64,000 nucleotides of DNA from contig NC_091939.1 in the NCBI RefSeq assembly GCF_041260155.1, positions 43,496,698 through 43,560,697 on the forward strand. The letters run 5' to 3'. Each line of letters starts with the position of its first letter. Position 1 is the first letter of the stretch. Below are positions 22,440 through 33,905 of the stretch, one piece after another. Below the pieces are notes generated by a model. It was given only the letters and a program-made list of their open reading frames with translations, did not search any database and was not told where the DNA came from. The position numbers were made by a program, and so were the translations under genes. The stretch comes from Ptychodera flava (Eukaryota; Hemichordata; Enteropneusta; Ptychoderidae).

Positions 22440-22877
22440 TTGTTATCAGAAGCACCTATAGCTATCGGACTCAGATATGATATCACTGCTAATATTGATG
22501 TTGAAGATGGCATGACCAATGGCGCTAGTTGTATAGTGCACAAAATAGACCACAGAATGACAAATACATCCAACAACAGATCAAGTATAATATGGGTTGA
22601 GTTCGATGACAAACACATTGGTCTTTTAAGGAGACGAAAATACAGACACTTATGTCAAGGTAATATGAACAAAGAGTGGACGCCAGTATTTGATATCAAA
22701 CGTCAGTTTCCTGTTATTAGATACCAGAAACATGTCTCAGTGATGAGAATTCAATTCCCACTGAAACAGTCTGCTGCAAAAACAATTCACAAATCTCAAG
22801 GTGCTACAGTAGATGAGGTAATAATCAACATGGCTGGAAGAAAAATTGACCATATACGGTACATTATGTTGCTATAA
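22440..22877 (+). CDS. Helentron helicase, C-terminal motifs
   Basis: It contains GLRYDITANIDVEDGMTNGA (UvrD-like C-terminal region) and SAAKTIHKSQGATVDEVIIN (helicase motif V/VI). The frame shifts at about 22,865, within the conserved sequence leading to SRVRQLSGLHIL in the following frame. Confidence 0.75.
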   Translation: MLSEAPIAIGLRYDITANIDVEDGMTNGASCIVHKIDHRMTNTSNNRSSIIWVEFDDKHIGLLRRRKYRHLCQGNMNKEWTPVFDIKRQFPVIRYQKHVSVMRIQFPLKQSAAKTIHKSQGATVDEVIINMAGRKIDHIRYIMLL

Positions 22878-23726
22878 GCAGAGTGCGTCAATTAAGTGGC
22901 CTTCATATTCTTGACCTCAATAAAACTAAAATATCAATATCTGAGGCAGTTAGGAATGAAATGGCCAGGCTACGTCAACATGCGCAACTTCAACTGTGCT
23001 TCATACCGTTGTATGATCTACCTAAGGATTACTGCAAAGTAGTATTTCTAAATACTAGATCATTACATAAACATTTTGCTGATTTACAAAGTGAATATAA
23101 CATTCTTGCAGCTGATATCATTGGTACCGCTGAATCAAGATTAATAGCCAATGATAACGATGAAACTTATACTCTCCCCAACTACAGCTTATTCAGAAAT
23201 GACCAAGTCATTGAATCCAATATCACTAGACCCTAGCTACCATGGACTTGTCCTGTACATAAGGCAAACATACCAAGTACTTCATGTTCATTAATATACA
23301 ACTGTAGAGCTTGAATTCATATATGCAAACTTATTAACAGTGCAGCATCAACATATACAAGTCGTTGTACTCTATAAGTCTCCTCGTTGTAGCCTACAAT
23401 CATTTCAAGAGCAGGTTTCACAAGCTCTTCTTCCACATGTCAACTTAATAATACCACTTATTATCACAGGTGATTTTAACTTTGATATCTTTTCTGACAC
23501 TAATGCTACTTTCCTTAACTTTATGATGACAACCTTTAAATGCCAGCAACTAATAACTGAAGAGACCACTGATAACCATTCAGCTTTAGATCTGATTTTT
23601 GCTAATCAGTCAAACATTACATCTGGTACAATAGAAAATTCCTGGTCAGACCACAAAGGAGTATATGCAGTTATACCAGCTGATCAACCAAATGAACAAA
23701 ATACTAAAGAAGCCAACATACTATGA
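22866..23726 (+). pseudogene. Helentron apurinic-type endonuclease domain
   Basis: After SRVRQLSGLHILDLNKTKIS, the frame enters an exonuclease/endonuclease/phosphatase fold: VVFLNTRSLHKHFADL (catalytic Asn region), DIIGTAESRL (catalytic Glu), IITGDFNFDIF (Asp/Asn pair) and NSWSDHKGVYA (SDH motif). Stops at 23234-23236 and near 23300 separate the N-terminal half (to 23236) from the C-terminal half (23340-23726). This domain, related to those of CR1-type retrotransposons, is what separates Helentrons from classical Helitrons. Confidence 0.75.
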
Positions 23727-26570
23727 ATGCACTAATTAAAGCAAATCCAGTCATTTATTGCAAAGACCTCCTTATTATTCACGGCCATGTTGGTAACCTT
23801 ACAGGAAACTCTTCAACTAGTCAAAATATACTGAGAATGATATTGTTGAAATGTCATATTAATTATATATAATAGAAATGAAATGTTGCCAGCAGACAAA
23901 TTAATACTCTTTCTCCCAAGTCATAGTTATTTCTGTGGTTTGTCTATGCGCCTGGTAGAAAGATGAATAATATATTTGCATGCATTTGCCAGACCGTTCT
24001 AAGAGTTACTCCTTCCGTATGAATTCAATCTCCAGTGATTATAATAGGGAAAAATCATAATCAAGTATGCTTTGTAGTGTTACTGCGTATTACGATAGAG
24101 ATATATTACCCGTGATTTTGTAGTGTGCACATGAGGAGACGTAACGTATGTCAATGAAATACAGGCAAAAGATAGAAAAGGAAGTGTTTATGGTTGTTTG
24201 ACCTGCCGGGAAAATTGTACATGTCAGTAACTACTGAAAATGTTAAATTTTTTTTATACACTATGATTCTGTTTTATATACTTCTAAAACTGTCTTTTGT
24301 ACTGTTACATTTTTAAAAAGTGTATTTTAAAAGTCTCTTATCACTGATTGATGTGGATTAGACCCTATGGAAATAAATTTTTGTTGTTATTTTATTATTA
24401 TTGTTATTATTATTATTATTATACATGTGAACAGGTGTATAAATTTTGTGAACTACGTAAAATTGGGAATGATCATAGAGGTGCAAAAAGGGCATCCTGG
24501 AAATGATTATTCCTCAAGGTGACTTTGCACACAACATTGATTACATTTTAATGAAGTGGTAACACAATCGCGCTGTGGTCACTGATGCCACAGACGCTAC
24601 TATGGTCATCTGTTGATCTCGGCGCCCAATGATCTGAACCTTCTCAGATTGAGCGCCGGCTATATACTGGTATTTGGTCCAAAGATATTCACATGTACTG
24701 GTGACTTGTTGATTAACGAGGATGCAGAATTGGGCGTCTGCTCAATTCTTGTCAACATCCCACTACAAAAATTGGACAGCACCCACTGGTTACAGCACTC
24801 AGGAGATAGCATATGCACCTGGCATTTCTACCTTGGTACATGTGTTTGGAAAAATCACATCATACACAACATCTGGGCATTATATGTACGTATATTCTCA
24901 ATTAGAACTGCCTTCCAACTCATAACGTCCTCATACTTAACTGTTTGCAACCTCTTTATACTTGTTATATTTTACAATTTTTTTGACTAGTTGTATGTGA
25001 CTTTTAGGTATATTGCCATCAAACTGATTGCTTTTGTAGTTTCATGGTTCTGTTGAATTATTAGAATTTCTGTTCAATTGATGGTATTTTGAAGACTTGC
25101 TTCGCAATGTCACTCAACATACTCTCTTCAATCACGGTCCCTACTTCACATTTGTGTCTACATGCAGGTGTGTGTTAATGTATGAAAAATTTTTGGTCAT
25201 ACTGGCCTATACGATTTATTGTTGTTTAATTTCATTTTTTTGCCAGTAACTATATTCATATACAACTGTCTGGCATTCCAGCCTAACTTAATATAATACA
25301 GTATTTGTTAACAGCGTTTGTGATTCTTTTCCTGCATGCTTTAATATTTGAAAAAGGCACATACAATAAACAAACTAGTAAAAACATGTCCTGTTATTTT
25401 CATATTAAATCAACATACAAATTTTCTATGTAACTAATTTAGCCATTTAGGCTTGTCCTGTAAGTTATTAACGTTTTTCCCCAACATTATTTCAATTCAG
25501 GATATGAAAAGGACACATACGGTCAGGTGAAACAATGCTATGAAGAACTATGACAATGGCAGATTTGTCTGGCCAGGCTAAAGTCACTCTACCAAGTCCA
25601 CTCTTCTATGATACCAATTTAATACCAGATAAGTTATCATGGTATACACTGTAAGGACATCACCAAGTTGTAGGAGGATCACTTCTTGATAAAACGCTAT
25701 CATGACAGCAATGATGGTAAGTGACACAATGTTGACCCTTGATGGAGTCATTCCAATTTAAGATATCAATATCAGTGGCCATAGTCTGAACTTTCCAAAA
25801 TTACTAATATTGTAACATTGCCATCACATTTGTATACAATTTAATAATTAACATTAATACATATTGTTTCAGATGTGATATTTTTTACACCAGTTCCTGG
25901 AAGTGACCATCATCGTTATTATGGAATCTGCAAGTTTATGTAGTCAAGTCTGTCATATTAAAGTACAATTTATAAAAAAGTCTTCACTCAATTACTGTTT
26001 ATGCAATCAGAATGTGATGAATCTTTTGTCATTTAAGGGACTTTTGCCGTTTGGTCACACAGTCAATAAAATCACTTATTACAGTACTTTGAAAGTGTCA
26101 CTGTGTGTTAGGGATGCTCTAACAATTGCTGTATTTTGCTCTAAAATTGCTGTATTTCATTCTAAAATCAAAATTCTCATCTGCCATTTCAGGACAAAGA
26201 AAAAGTGGTAAACGTTTTTAACAACCTGTTGGATGACACAGATGCTGCTTCACATTGGATAACAGCTTCAATGTATGTTTAGCTGGGCTAAAACGGATTC
26301 ATCTGTGCTCAACTCGACTTGTGATCAGCATAGACGTAAATGTCAAAAATATGTAAGACCCTCCTTCCTATCATTATAGCAATAGATATGGAATCCAGCT
26401 GTTAGTGCCAGATCAAGAATACATGTGTGCACATACATGTTCCTCTCATAGAACCAGCTTTTTTCCCCAAATACTGAAAATGTATTCATACAGAATATCT
26501 ATACAACTCCAGATGAAACCTGTTTAAAAACATTTCCAGTGTCTTTCAACTATGATACAAGCCTTTTTAG
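23727..26570. other. Helentron 3' flank; no gene seen
   Basis: This is AT-rich sequence with a (TTA)n microsatellite at about 24395-24421. Open frames at 24613-24990 and 25903-26211 have no recognisable domain. A hairpin at 24621-24657 is listed separately. The 3' end of the Helentron should lie here but I cannot fix it. Confidence 0.35.
24621..24657. other. Strong GC-rich hairpin in the Helentron 3' flank
   Basis: GGCGCCCAATGATCTGA (24621-24637) and TCAGATTGAGCGCC (24644-24657) pair with a 6-base loop, one mismatch and a 3-base bulge. It stands out in AT-rich DNA. It might be the subterminal hairpin of the Helentron 3' end. I see no second copy to compare. Confidence 0.3.
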
Positions 26571-26571
26571 C

Positions 26572-27700
26572 TCACATTTGGTTTTACCAATGTGAGTTTA
26601 TCGTATAGGCTGAAGTTGATGGCGTCTGTATGTATGTGTGTATGTATGTATGTATGTATGTATGTATGTATGTACGTACAGTATGTCCGTCAACATCAAA
26701 AACACGCAAACCGCTGCACGTTTCAGCGTGGTATTTGGTGTGTGGATGCATCCTGGGCTATAGATGGGATTTTGTTCAAATGAAGTCTGCATTGCCAAAA
26801 TTATGCAAATGAGCTTACAAAATGTGAAAATGGTTAAGAATTAATAACTCAAGAACCGCTTTTTTGATTGCTTTGAAAATTTGTGTGCAAGTACCTTAGG
26901 TGAACCTTATACAGTTTTATGAATATTGTGCAGATATCCTGAATTTTGTATTTTTGCTGAATTTTTTTGTGATTTTTCTCATTTTCAGTAAAAAATTTTC
27001 TTCTCTGAAACCGCCAGCCAAATCGCTCTCAAATTTGGGTTGTCTCTTTGCAAGGGTGTTACTGTTCTAATTTGTTGAAATTATGACAAAATTGGGAAAA
27101 TTACTATTTTTGTGCAATTTTGTCATTTTTGGTCAAAAAATCTTAGACAGTATTTCCTTTTTAAAACCACTGGACAGACAGCTTTCATATCTGGTACACA
27201 GACGTACAGAGATGACAATAGTTAGATATGTGGAAATTGTCCTGAAATATAAAAAATTGTATTTTTAAGACAATATTGTCATTTTTGGTCAAGAAAACTT
27301 TATCTCAAAATTACTTGTTTGATAGCTTTGTAATTTGGTATAAAGTCCCTTGTTTGATAGCTTTGTAATTTGGTATAAAGTCCCGAAAGATGTTATTAGA
27401 TAAATTTTCTGCTCAAAGTGTTGGGAAACCCCAAAATTTGTATATTTTTAGGTACTTTTCTCAGTTTGTGACCTTAAATGACCTACACCAACCCAGGATA
27501 TGTTGTGAGACAATTTTGAAGGCTGTGAACATATTTTTGTCATATTTGGTACCAATTTGTAGGAAAATTTGATCCAGAAAACAAAGCTGAGGTGATTTTT
27601 TCATTTTGGACCAATTTTTGCAACTTTTCTATGTAAGACATACAAGAACTGATGAGAAATTTGGATCCAGGATAATTCCAGATGTTGTAATCACCGCCCA
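26572..27700 (+). mobile_element. Non-autonomous element family B with terminal hairpin and (TATG)n
   Basis: It starts with a hairpin (CTCACATTTGG, loop TTTTA, CCAATGTGAG), then GATGGCGTCTG, a (TATG)n tract at 26626-26672, TATGTCCGTCAACATCAAAA and TTTTGTTCAAATGAAG. The body contains units with AACCGC, TTTGGTCAAAAAATC, and a 39-bp direct duplication near 27321-27380 (TTGTTTGATAGCTTTGTAAT). No coding capacity. The plan is the same as in families A, C and D. Confidence 0.6.
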
Positions 27701-27939
27701 CAGTGGAAGGCATTTCACTATCTGTAACTAACTTAAGTGCTGTTTACATTAGAATGATAACACTCATGGCATTAATTAAAAATCTCCAAGGTTGTAAATG
27801 TACTTCCTGTCATTTGGTCTTATGTAATACCAAGGGTTGGAACATTTGATATTCAGGAGGAGGTAGGGTCTAGAAGATCGATGATGCACCATTACTTTTT
27901 TACCAGATCCCTTGTGCATTTTTGCCCACTCCCACCTTT

Positions 27940-28335
27940 TTATCACAACTGGAAGTTGTGATATAGAGGTGGTTTTCAACGGTGTTTGATGTCGTCCATT
28001 TCCGTAAACGACAAAAAGTCAAAAACTGCTGAACAGACTGCGTTGATATTTGATACCGATACATAGACTGGTTCCAAGGTTCCAATTCCGAAAAATGGAG
28101 CCAAACGGAGTGCTGGTTAGATAGTTTTGGGAAATTTCTAACCCCCCTTTTTATCTAATTGATTTTAGGGGTCTTTCATATATGTAGTTTTGGAATGTAC
28201 ACCAATCCTGCATTGTGGACTGTTTTATGAGTTGTTGAACAGAAATGAGGTTTTGATGAATGTTAGAAATATGCAGGATGGCTGATTCGAAGTATAAGAG
28301 ATTTCTATGGTCTTTTGGGCATCAAAAGCATTAAA
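27940..28335 (+). mobile_element. Non-autonomous element family C, copy 1
   Basis: It begins with the hairpin TATCACAACTGGAAGTTGTGATA. It continues through TCCATTTCCGTAAACGACAA and AAAAATGGAGCCAAACGGAG to TGCAGGATGGCTGATTC. About 390 bp are roughly 90 percent identical to the copy at 29245-29640. Confidence 0.7.
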
Positions 28336-28689
28336 AAAAACATATTTCATAGTTTAGATTCTCACTTTTGAGATGACCCTAGGCATTTGTTAAGTAAACA
28401 TCCTTGAGTCAATATACAGACTTTGACATTCCAGAGATTAAGTATCCACAACCTCACATGTTACAGTCTTTCACTACAATGGTATGGCCCAAACCCATTG
28501 TTATCAATGGAGAGTGTGGACCTGTCTACAGGAAATTGGGGTGAACAGGTTAGACAATGACGTTACAAGTTGTAGGTTAGTTATCAAGGTAGCACCAGCA
28601 TAGAGTCCTGAGCATCTGTCCATGTGTTCTCACAGCAAATTACAGGGAAAAAAATTATTGAGAAGTTTCTCTCCTTTAAATGGAAGTAT

Positions 28690-28865
28690 ATTACATTTTA
28701 AACCTGTCATGGATAGATTGCTCTCAAATGATCTGAAACACAGTTATTGCCCATTAGCAACAAATCTATAGCAAGATTTATGTAAAGTTCATGAACTTAC
28801 ACAAGGTATTAGACAAAAGATGACCATGACTTTGCTACTTTTCAACATTTATTTCAATCAGATTT
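28690..28865 (+). pseudogene. Helitron (Helentron) helicase relic 2, highly decayed
   Basis: Translation from about 28698 reads KPVMDRLLSNDLKHSYCPLA, TNL, stop, QDLCKVHELTQGIRQK. It is collinear with KPVMDGWIFSDL...YGPLATNLWQEYF...HELTEIMRQK of the helicase at 22.05 kb. One in-frame stop replaces the expected Trp. It is a short relic with no other Helitron domain around it. Confidence 0.65.
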
Positions 28866-29244
28866 CCCCAGCTTAGTGTATAATTTTGTAATCTTAATTA
28901 CTGTCAACTTAGCTTTACTAACTTATTCATACCTCATTATTCTTACACTACTGTTATACCTTATACCACGAAATTTCAAGAGATGCATATATGATTGTCA
29001 CTTAACAAACAATTTACAAATATGTCTTCTGCTTTTTCTCCATATACATATACATGTCTCTTTTCTCATAAAAATGAGCTTAAAATCGCAATGTGAAAAA
29101 TAGTCTTTCAGCTATATGTTGCTCATTGACTTCGTGGTCTGTCTAATTCACAGTGAGTGTGGTTGTTGATAAATGCCGATAATACTAGGCGGTCATAATG
29201 TCCAAGCGCCATTGGCGGTATTTTTAACATAATGACCATAGGTC

Positions 29245-29640
29245 ACTATCACATCTGGAAGTTGTGATATAGGGTTAGCTTCAACCGGTGGTGGACAGTG
29301 TCCATTTTCCGTAAACGACAAAAAGTCAAAAACCGCTGAACAGAATGCATTGATATTTGGTAGAGATATTCAGACTAATTCCAAGGTTCCGATTCCGAAA
29401 AATGGAGCCAAACGGAGCAGCAGTTAGATAGTTTTGGGAAATTTCTAACCCCCCTTTAACTAATTGATTTTAGGGGTCTTTCATATGTGTAGTTTTGGAA
29501 TGTACACCAATCCTGCATTGTGGACTATTTAATGAGTTGTGGAACAGAAATGAGGTTTTGATGAATGTTACAAATATGCAGGATGGCTGATTCAAAGTAT
29601 CAGAGATTTTCATGCGCTTTTGGTAATAAATTGATAAAAA
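29245..29640 (+). mobile_element. Non-autonomous element family C, copy 2
   Basis: It begins TATCACATCTGGAAGTTGTGATA, a slightly imperfect version of the copy-1 hairpin, and follows copy 1 in the same orientation 1.3 kb downstream. TCATAATGTCCAAGCGCCAT lies just upstream. A related AAGTGCCATTGGCGCTATTT occurs at about 29992. Confidence 0.7.
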
Positions 29641-30013
29641 ACAACATATTTAATGTTTTAGATTTCTCACATTTGTTATGACCCTTAACATTACAGACTT
29701 GATGACATAACCTGCTGCTGGACCTGTTTACTGGCGCATTGATTTAAAGACAAAGATCGTTTTATTTGTAATAAGGACGTGTGATTTCATAAAACTTAGT
29801 CTATTAGCCTGGAAATGTGATTTTTGCGAATATTGCTTACCCCACTGACAAACAGTGTGGTTTGAAAATGGCTGGAATTCGCTACTTCGGGACTTTGTTT
29901 TCTGTGTGCATTTACTGACAAACTCCGTATTTCATGTACAGGTGTACCCAGAGATAGAGTAGTTTCACAATGTGCCAGTTGTGATCAAGTGCCATTGGCG
30001 CTATTTTCTTTTT

Positions 30014-31200
30014 TATCAAGCCTTCTCTGTTTTTTGTTGTTGACATTTGCTTATGTATTTAGGATCTGCTTGTCCCATTGCTATAGAAGTTGATATGCAT
30101 GTTCCTAAAGATGACCTCCAGTACCTAAGTTGGAGACCTTATTTGCTTTTGTCATTCTTGTTTTTCTGGTTTAAATATTTCTTTAATGGACCAATTCAAA
30201 CCGAATGTGAGCACATAGTGTCCTTGACGGTATTTTTCATTCTTAACCTATTATGATTACTTTGTTGGTCTGCACCTAGGTTTACACAATTTTACATGTT
30301 ATTTCAATGCTCTCTTTGACAGCATTTCACCAATGCCAAGGGAGGATTACCCAAGCTGAGTTGTTATAGGTCCTATAGCTTCTGTAAGTAGATTGCAATA
30401 GACCATAAGGCATATTTCTCGCAAACAGAGGAAAATCTCCTACTGTAACACTGGCACAAGTTCAGGACCTTAAATTATATGCCTTAATTATACTGACTCA
30501 TTTGCATTTTGGCAATTATATCAAGGTCCCATGCAAAAATAATCATCTCAATACATATCAGTAACACCAGACAATTAAGTTTGAAGCCCTGACAATGTGG
30601 ATGTGTCACCTCTCACAGTGTTGCCTTAGATTTGAAGTTAATAACATGAAAATTTTCCCTTGAATAAACTGTAAGAGATGACACCTGAATTCCACTTTAT
30701 ATTTCATCTACAAACAAATCATGTTTCACCATTCTAATCTTTGATACTAGGATATTATTATCATTTCAGATTTACTTTCTGCAAGAAGAGTTGGTCCCCA
30801 CAATCACAATCTGGTGTAGTTTTTACATTGCACCTCAATGATGCTGTTCAGTCAACGACATACACAGTTTTCCACAGGCAAGCAAAGATTCTTCTCGTCA
30901 CCATCTCAACTAGGCAACATGAGCAACACAGAGCAGCAATTGCAAAAAGAACTGTCTAATGTCTGTAATGACAAACTTCACCAAGAAGTTAGAGTGAAGG
31001 TTACAAAAGCTTAAAATTTAGTCACACCATTTGGTGCATGAAGATTCACCCTTAGGTTTGAAAATGAATTGTGTAATACTTTGTTCCCCAAAGATTCCAT
31101 TCACTCAATCAGGTACAAAATTTTCCCCAAGGAAGCAATAAATCTGTTTGTGTGTTTTATGAGGATCAAGTCTGTGTTTCTGGCACCAAGCAGTATAGTG
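30014..31200. other. Mostly featureless; one possible exon
   Basis: The interval between element C and the piggyBac carries AGTGTCCTTGACGGTATTTT near 30220 (repeat-like, compare 11.7 and 34.7 kb). The candidate exon at 30868-31012 is listed separately. Confidence 0.35.
30868..31012 (+). CDS. Candidate terminal exon, unknown
   Basis: After an acceptor-like GACATACACAG, an open frame reads FSTGKQRFFSSPSQLGNMSN, then TEQQLQKELSNVCNDKLHQE and ends KVTKA at TAA (31012). Composition looks protein-like with heptad-like leucines. No domain is recognised and no partner exon was found. It may equally be chance. Confidence 0.25.
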
Positions 31201-33905
31201 TTAACCCTTTGCAGCCCAGCTCATTTGCATAACAATATACAGTGGAGACCAGAACTCTCCACTCAAGAACTAAAGTATTATGTAATAATTAACAGTGTTT
31301 TCTTTTTTCCAAAATTGTGAAAAACCAGCTCAAAACTGACTACAGCAACCAGAACTTATTTTGAAGCTTACGAAATTTCCTTTCTAATGATATATTGCTG
31401 ATGGAGAATCCAAGACCTTTTCTTGACACTTTTTCTCATCGATCGAAGTTGGCAGCTGATTGATTGCACAATTTTACACTTTCCTTTTCAGATGAGATGT
31501 CCCCGGATGAAATAATATAAATAAAACATTCATATTAGTTTGTGTGTTCTTTTTTACAAGATGTTATTTTGAAGAACAATTTTTTTCATTTTGCAATTTT
31601 ATAGCATCATACAGAGCCCGGAATTTGCGGTTGGTATCATTGCATATCTACCAACCTTTGCAGAATTTCATGGCAGAACGAAGAAATATTGCATCAAAAT
31701 TTTGAATTTATAATAAAGTAAAAGTAATATTGAAAACAAAATTTTCAATATTTATAACAAAATGAAAGGATTTATTAATGTGTGACTATGTCTTTATTTC
31801 AAAATAAATATATGTGTGTATGGTAGTTCTCTTTTTTGAGGGTTTAGTGGCCCTGAAAAGGGCCGTTTGGCATGTGTGAGAGATGTTGACCTCACATTTG
31901 GATGGCGTGAAATTTGACAAAACAGTCAAATTTACACAGTGCTGTCTTGCATTTACAGCACATCCATGATGTTTGCACACCCCTGCCAGAGGCTGTCTTC
32001 TTTCCAAGTTTGGAACAGAGGACACAGGTCTTCTTTCCTCTGGCAGTGTCGATTCTCACACACTCATGGCAAGGCAGGTTTTCCGCAGCCAGCGAAGATG
32101 GAAGTAGGACTGGTGCTGCTGGAGGGCCTGGTCTTTTCCTAGCAGTGAAACCAGCCACCAGTTGAGTTGACAGATCAAGACGGAAGTCTTTTTGGCGATA
32201 TCGATGCCTTGGAGGTGGTGTGTTGGCGATCTTGTACATGATCCAAGCATTACAAATTGCTCTGTTGATGATAAACCAAACAAATATTTCCAGTATTTGT
32301 AATGCTTGCCTCCGAGTGGATAGTAAGTGGCGAGTTGATCAGAAAGGTCAACTCCGCCCATGAACTTCTTGTAGTCTATCACACTCTTCGGACATGATAC
32401 ATCACCACCTCTCCGTCTGATTGTTGTTATTTCTGGCTGCGATGATGTTGACAAGATGTTGACTGTGCGCTTGTCTTGCCATGATGTTGTCACCAGTCTG
32501 CCAAACTGCCGGGCTTCGCTTGCGTTGTCCCGCAACTTCACATTCCGGAGGTCTTCTGGAAACCCGAGTCTGTTTGTGCGGACAGTACTGCAGCACAGGG
32601 TACCTTGTTTCTGGAGATCTAGGGCGAGACTAACTGAACTAAAAAAATTATCGTAAAATAAAATATGCCCCATGTTGTGGTACATCCTTGAAAGATTCCA
32701 GACGACTGAGTATCCAAGGCCCTTCTGTGCTACCTGTCCGCCTTTCTTTCCGGTGTAGGGGTCGAGACTCAGGCAGTATCCGGTACGGGGACAAGCAAGC
32801 ATCCACACCTTGAAACCCCATTTGACTGGCTTGGCTGGCATATACTGGATCATGTAGCTATGGCCTTTGAATTTGACCATAGCCTCATCGATCGACAGCT
32901 CACGAAATGGCACATAGCTAGCAGCAAAAGAAAAATGAACCAGGTCAAGGAGAGGTCGAACCTTGAACATGCGATCACGGTTGGGGTCACCGGCGGGCAG
33001 ATCGAGTTCGTTGTTATTGATGTGAAAATACTGCGACAGCTTCTTGTACCGGTTCTTCGGCAGTACTTTTGCGATCCCCGGTACTTGCAATCTGTCATCA
33101 GTTGACCAGTAGTCGTTTACGTCTGGGAGGGTGTGGATTCCCATCAAAATATTCACGGCGATGAAAGCCCGCATTTCATCTACCTTCGTCTCATACCAGT
33201 ACGGGTCGGCGCCATTGATGCGTTGACTCTGAGTTGCGTAGCGGTTGGTCTCATCGACAACCAGTTGAAGAAAAGAAGGCGGAATTAACAGAAAAAAATA
33301 ATCTAACGGCTGAGCTCCGACACCTAAACGATGATTTGGACCAGATTCAGCGACCACAAAATTCGGAAGATCGAAATTTTCAAGATCGGCCGACCAAGGA
33401 ATCTCACGCAAGTTATCAGGCGCTTCCGGTTGTAGCTCGCCGTCCTCAAACTCCAGTACTTGCCGTAGTGCCGCATCAATTTCTCCTACGTCGATGTCAC
33501 TCGCCGTTTCTACGTCTGGGAAGCCTAAAAATTCCTCCTCATCGTCGTCTTCCATGAAAATTCTCATGACTTCGGCATTTGCCCGACCAGGATCCATGAT
33601 TTTTCATAGACGGTAAACGCCACGGAAAGACGTAAACAAGAATTTAAAATTCAACTTGACGACGCGTCCCAGGAAACACAGATCGATTTTATTCAAAATC
33701 TTTTAATGGCAACCTGAATATTTATGAGCGGGAAAATATAGCCTCACATTTGCTTAGTACGTCACCAGAAACTGATGATACGTATCTCACGGAAAACCGT
33801 TACGTTTCCCGCATTTTCAAATCAACCCGGAAGTGTGGAATGTTCGGGCGCTTTGGCCGCACCCCCATAGGGCGTTTGAGGGCGCTCTGGACTGCAAAGG
33901 GTTAA
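31201..33905 (-). mobile_element. piggyBac element, near-complete, with TTAA duplications
   Basis: The element body is 31205-33901 (2,697 bp). Ends are CCCTTTGCAG (31205-31214) and its exact complement CTGCAAAGGG (33892-33901), with partly matching bases beyond (CCAG). TTAA lies directly outside both ends (31201-31204, 33902-33905). The transposase is encoded on the minus strand inside. The structural integrity suggests recent insertion, spoiled by one frameshift. Confidence 0.93.
31892..33597 (-). pseudogene. piggyBac transposase with a single frameshift
   Basis: ATG at 33597 starts MDPGRANAEVMRIF and an acidic N-terminus. The DDE_Tnp_1_7 domain follows, with catalytic aspartates in ELSIDEAM (about residue 237), HILFYDNFFSS (316) and FMGGVDLSDQ (417). 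After GGKHYKYWKYLF the frame shifts at about 32280-32290. The correct continuation, WFIINRAICNAWIMYK, runs in another frame to the stop at 31892. The C-terminus has the cysteine-rich zinc domain (CHEC, CVLC, CCKC, then C and H). Total length is close to the family's usual ~570-590 residues. It cuts and pastes at TTAA. Without the shift it would look active. Confidence 0.93.

Larger units (their letters stand above)
15436..23726 (+). mobile_element. Helentron-type Helitron, long but inactivated
   Basis: Read through its frame changes, the region encodes in order: a short basic N-terminus; a C76/OTU-like cysteine protease domain; a ~20-residue repeat region; paired-cysteine zinc-binding motifs; a DUF6570-like block; a Helitron_like_N region; an HUH Rep with HIH and Tyr motifs; a PIF1-like helicase with Walker A/B; and an apurinic-type endonuclease. 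A C-terminal endonuclease is the hallmark of the Helentron (Helitron2) clade. At least ten frameshifts or stops break the frame, so this copy is dead. Exact termini were not found. Helentrons lack the classical CTRR end. Confidence 0.85.

Noticed and set aside
26592..26812. Open frames rich in MYVC or YIHT repeats
   Set aside because: They are translation of the (TATG)n microsatellite.
31914..33557. Plus-strand frames within the piggyBac
   Set aside because: They are shadows of the minus-strand transposase.
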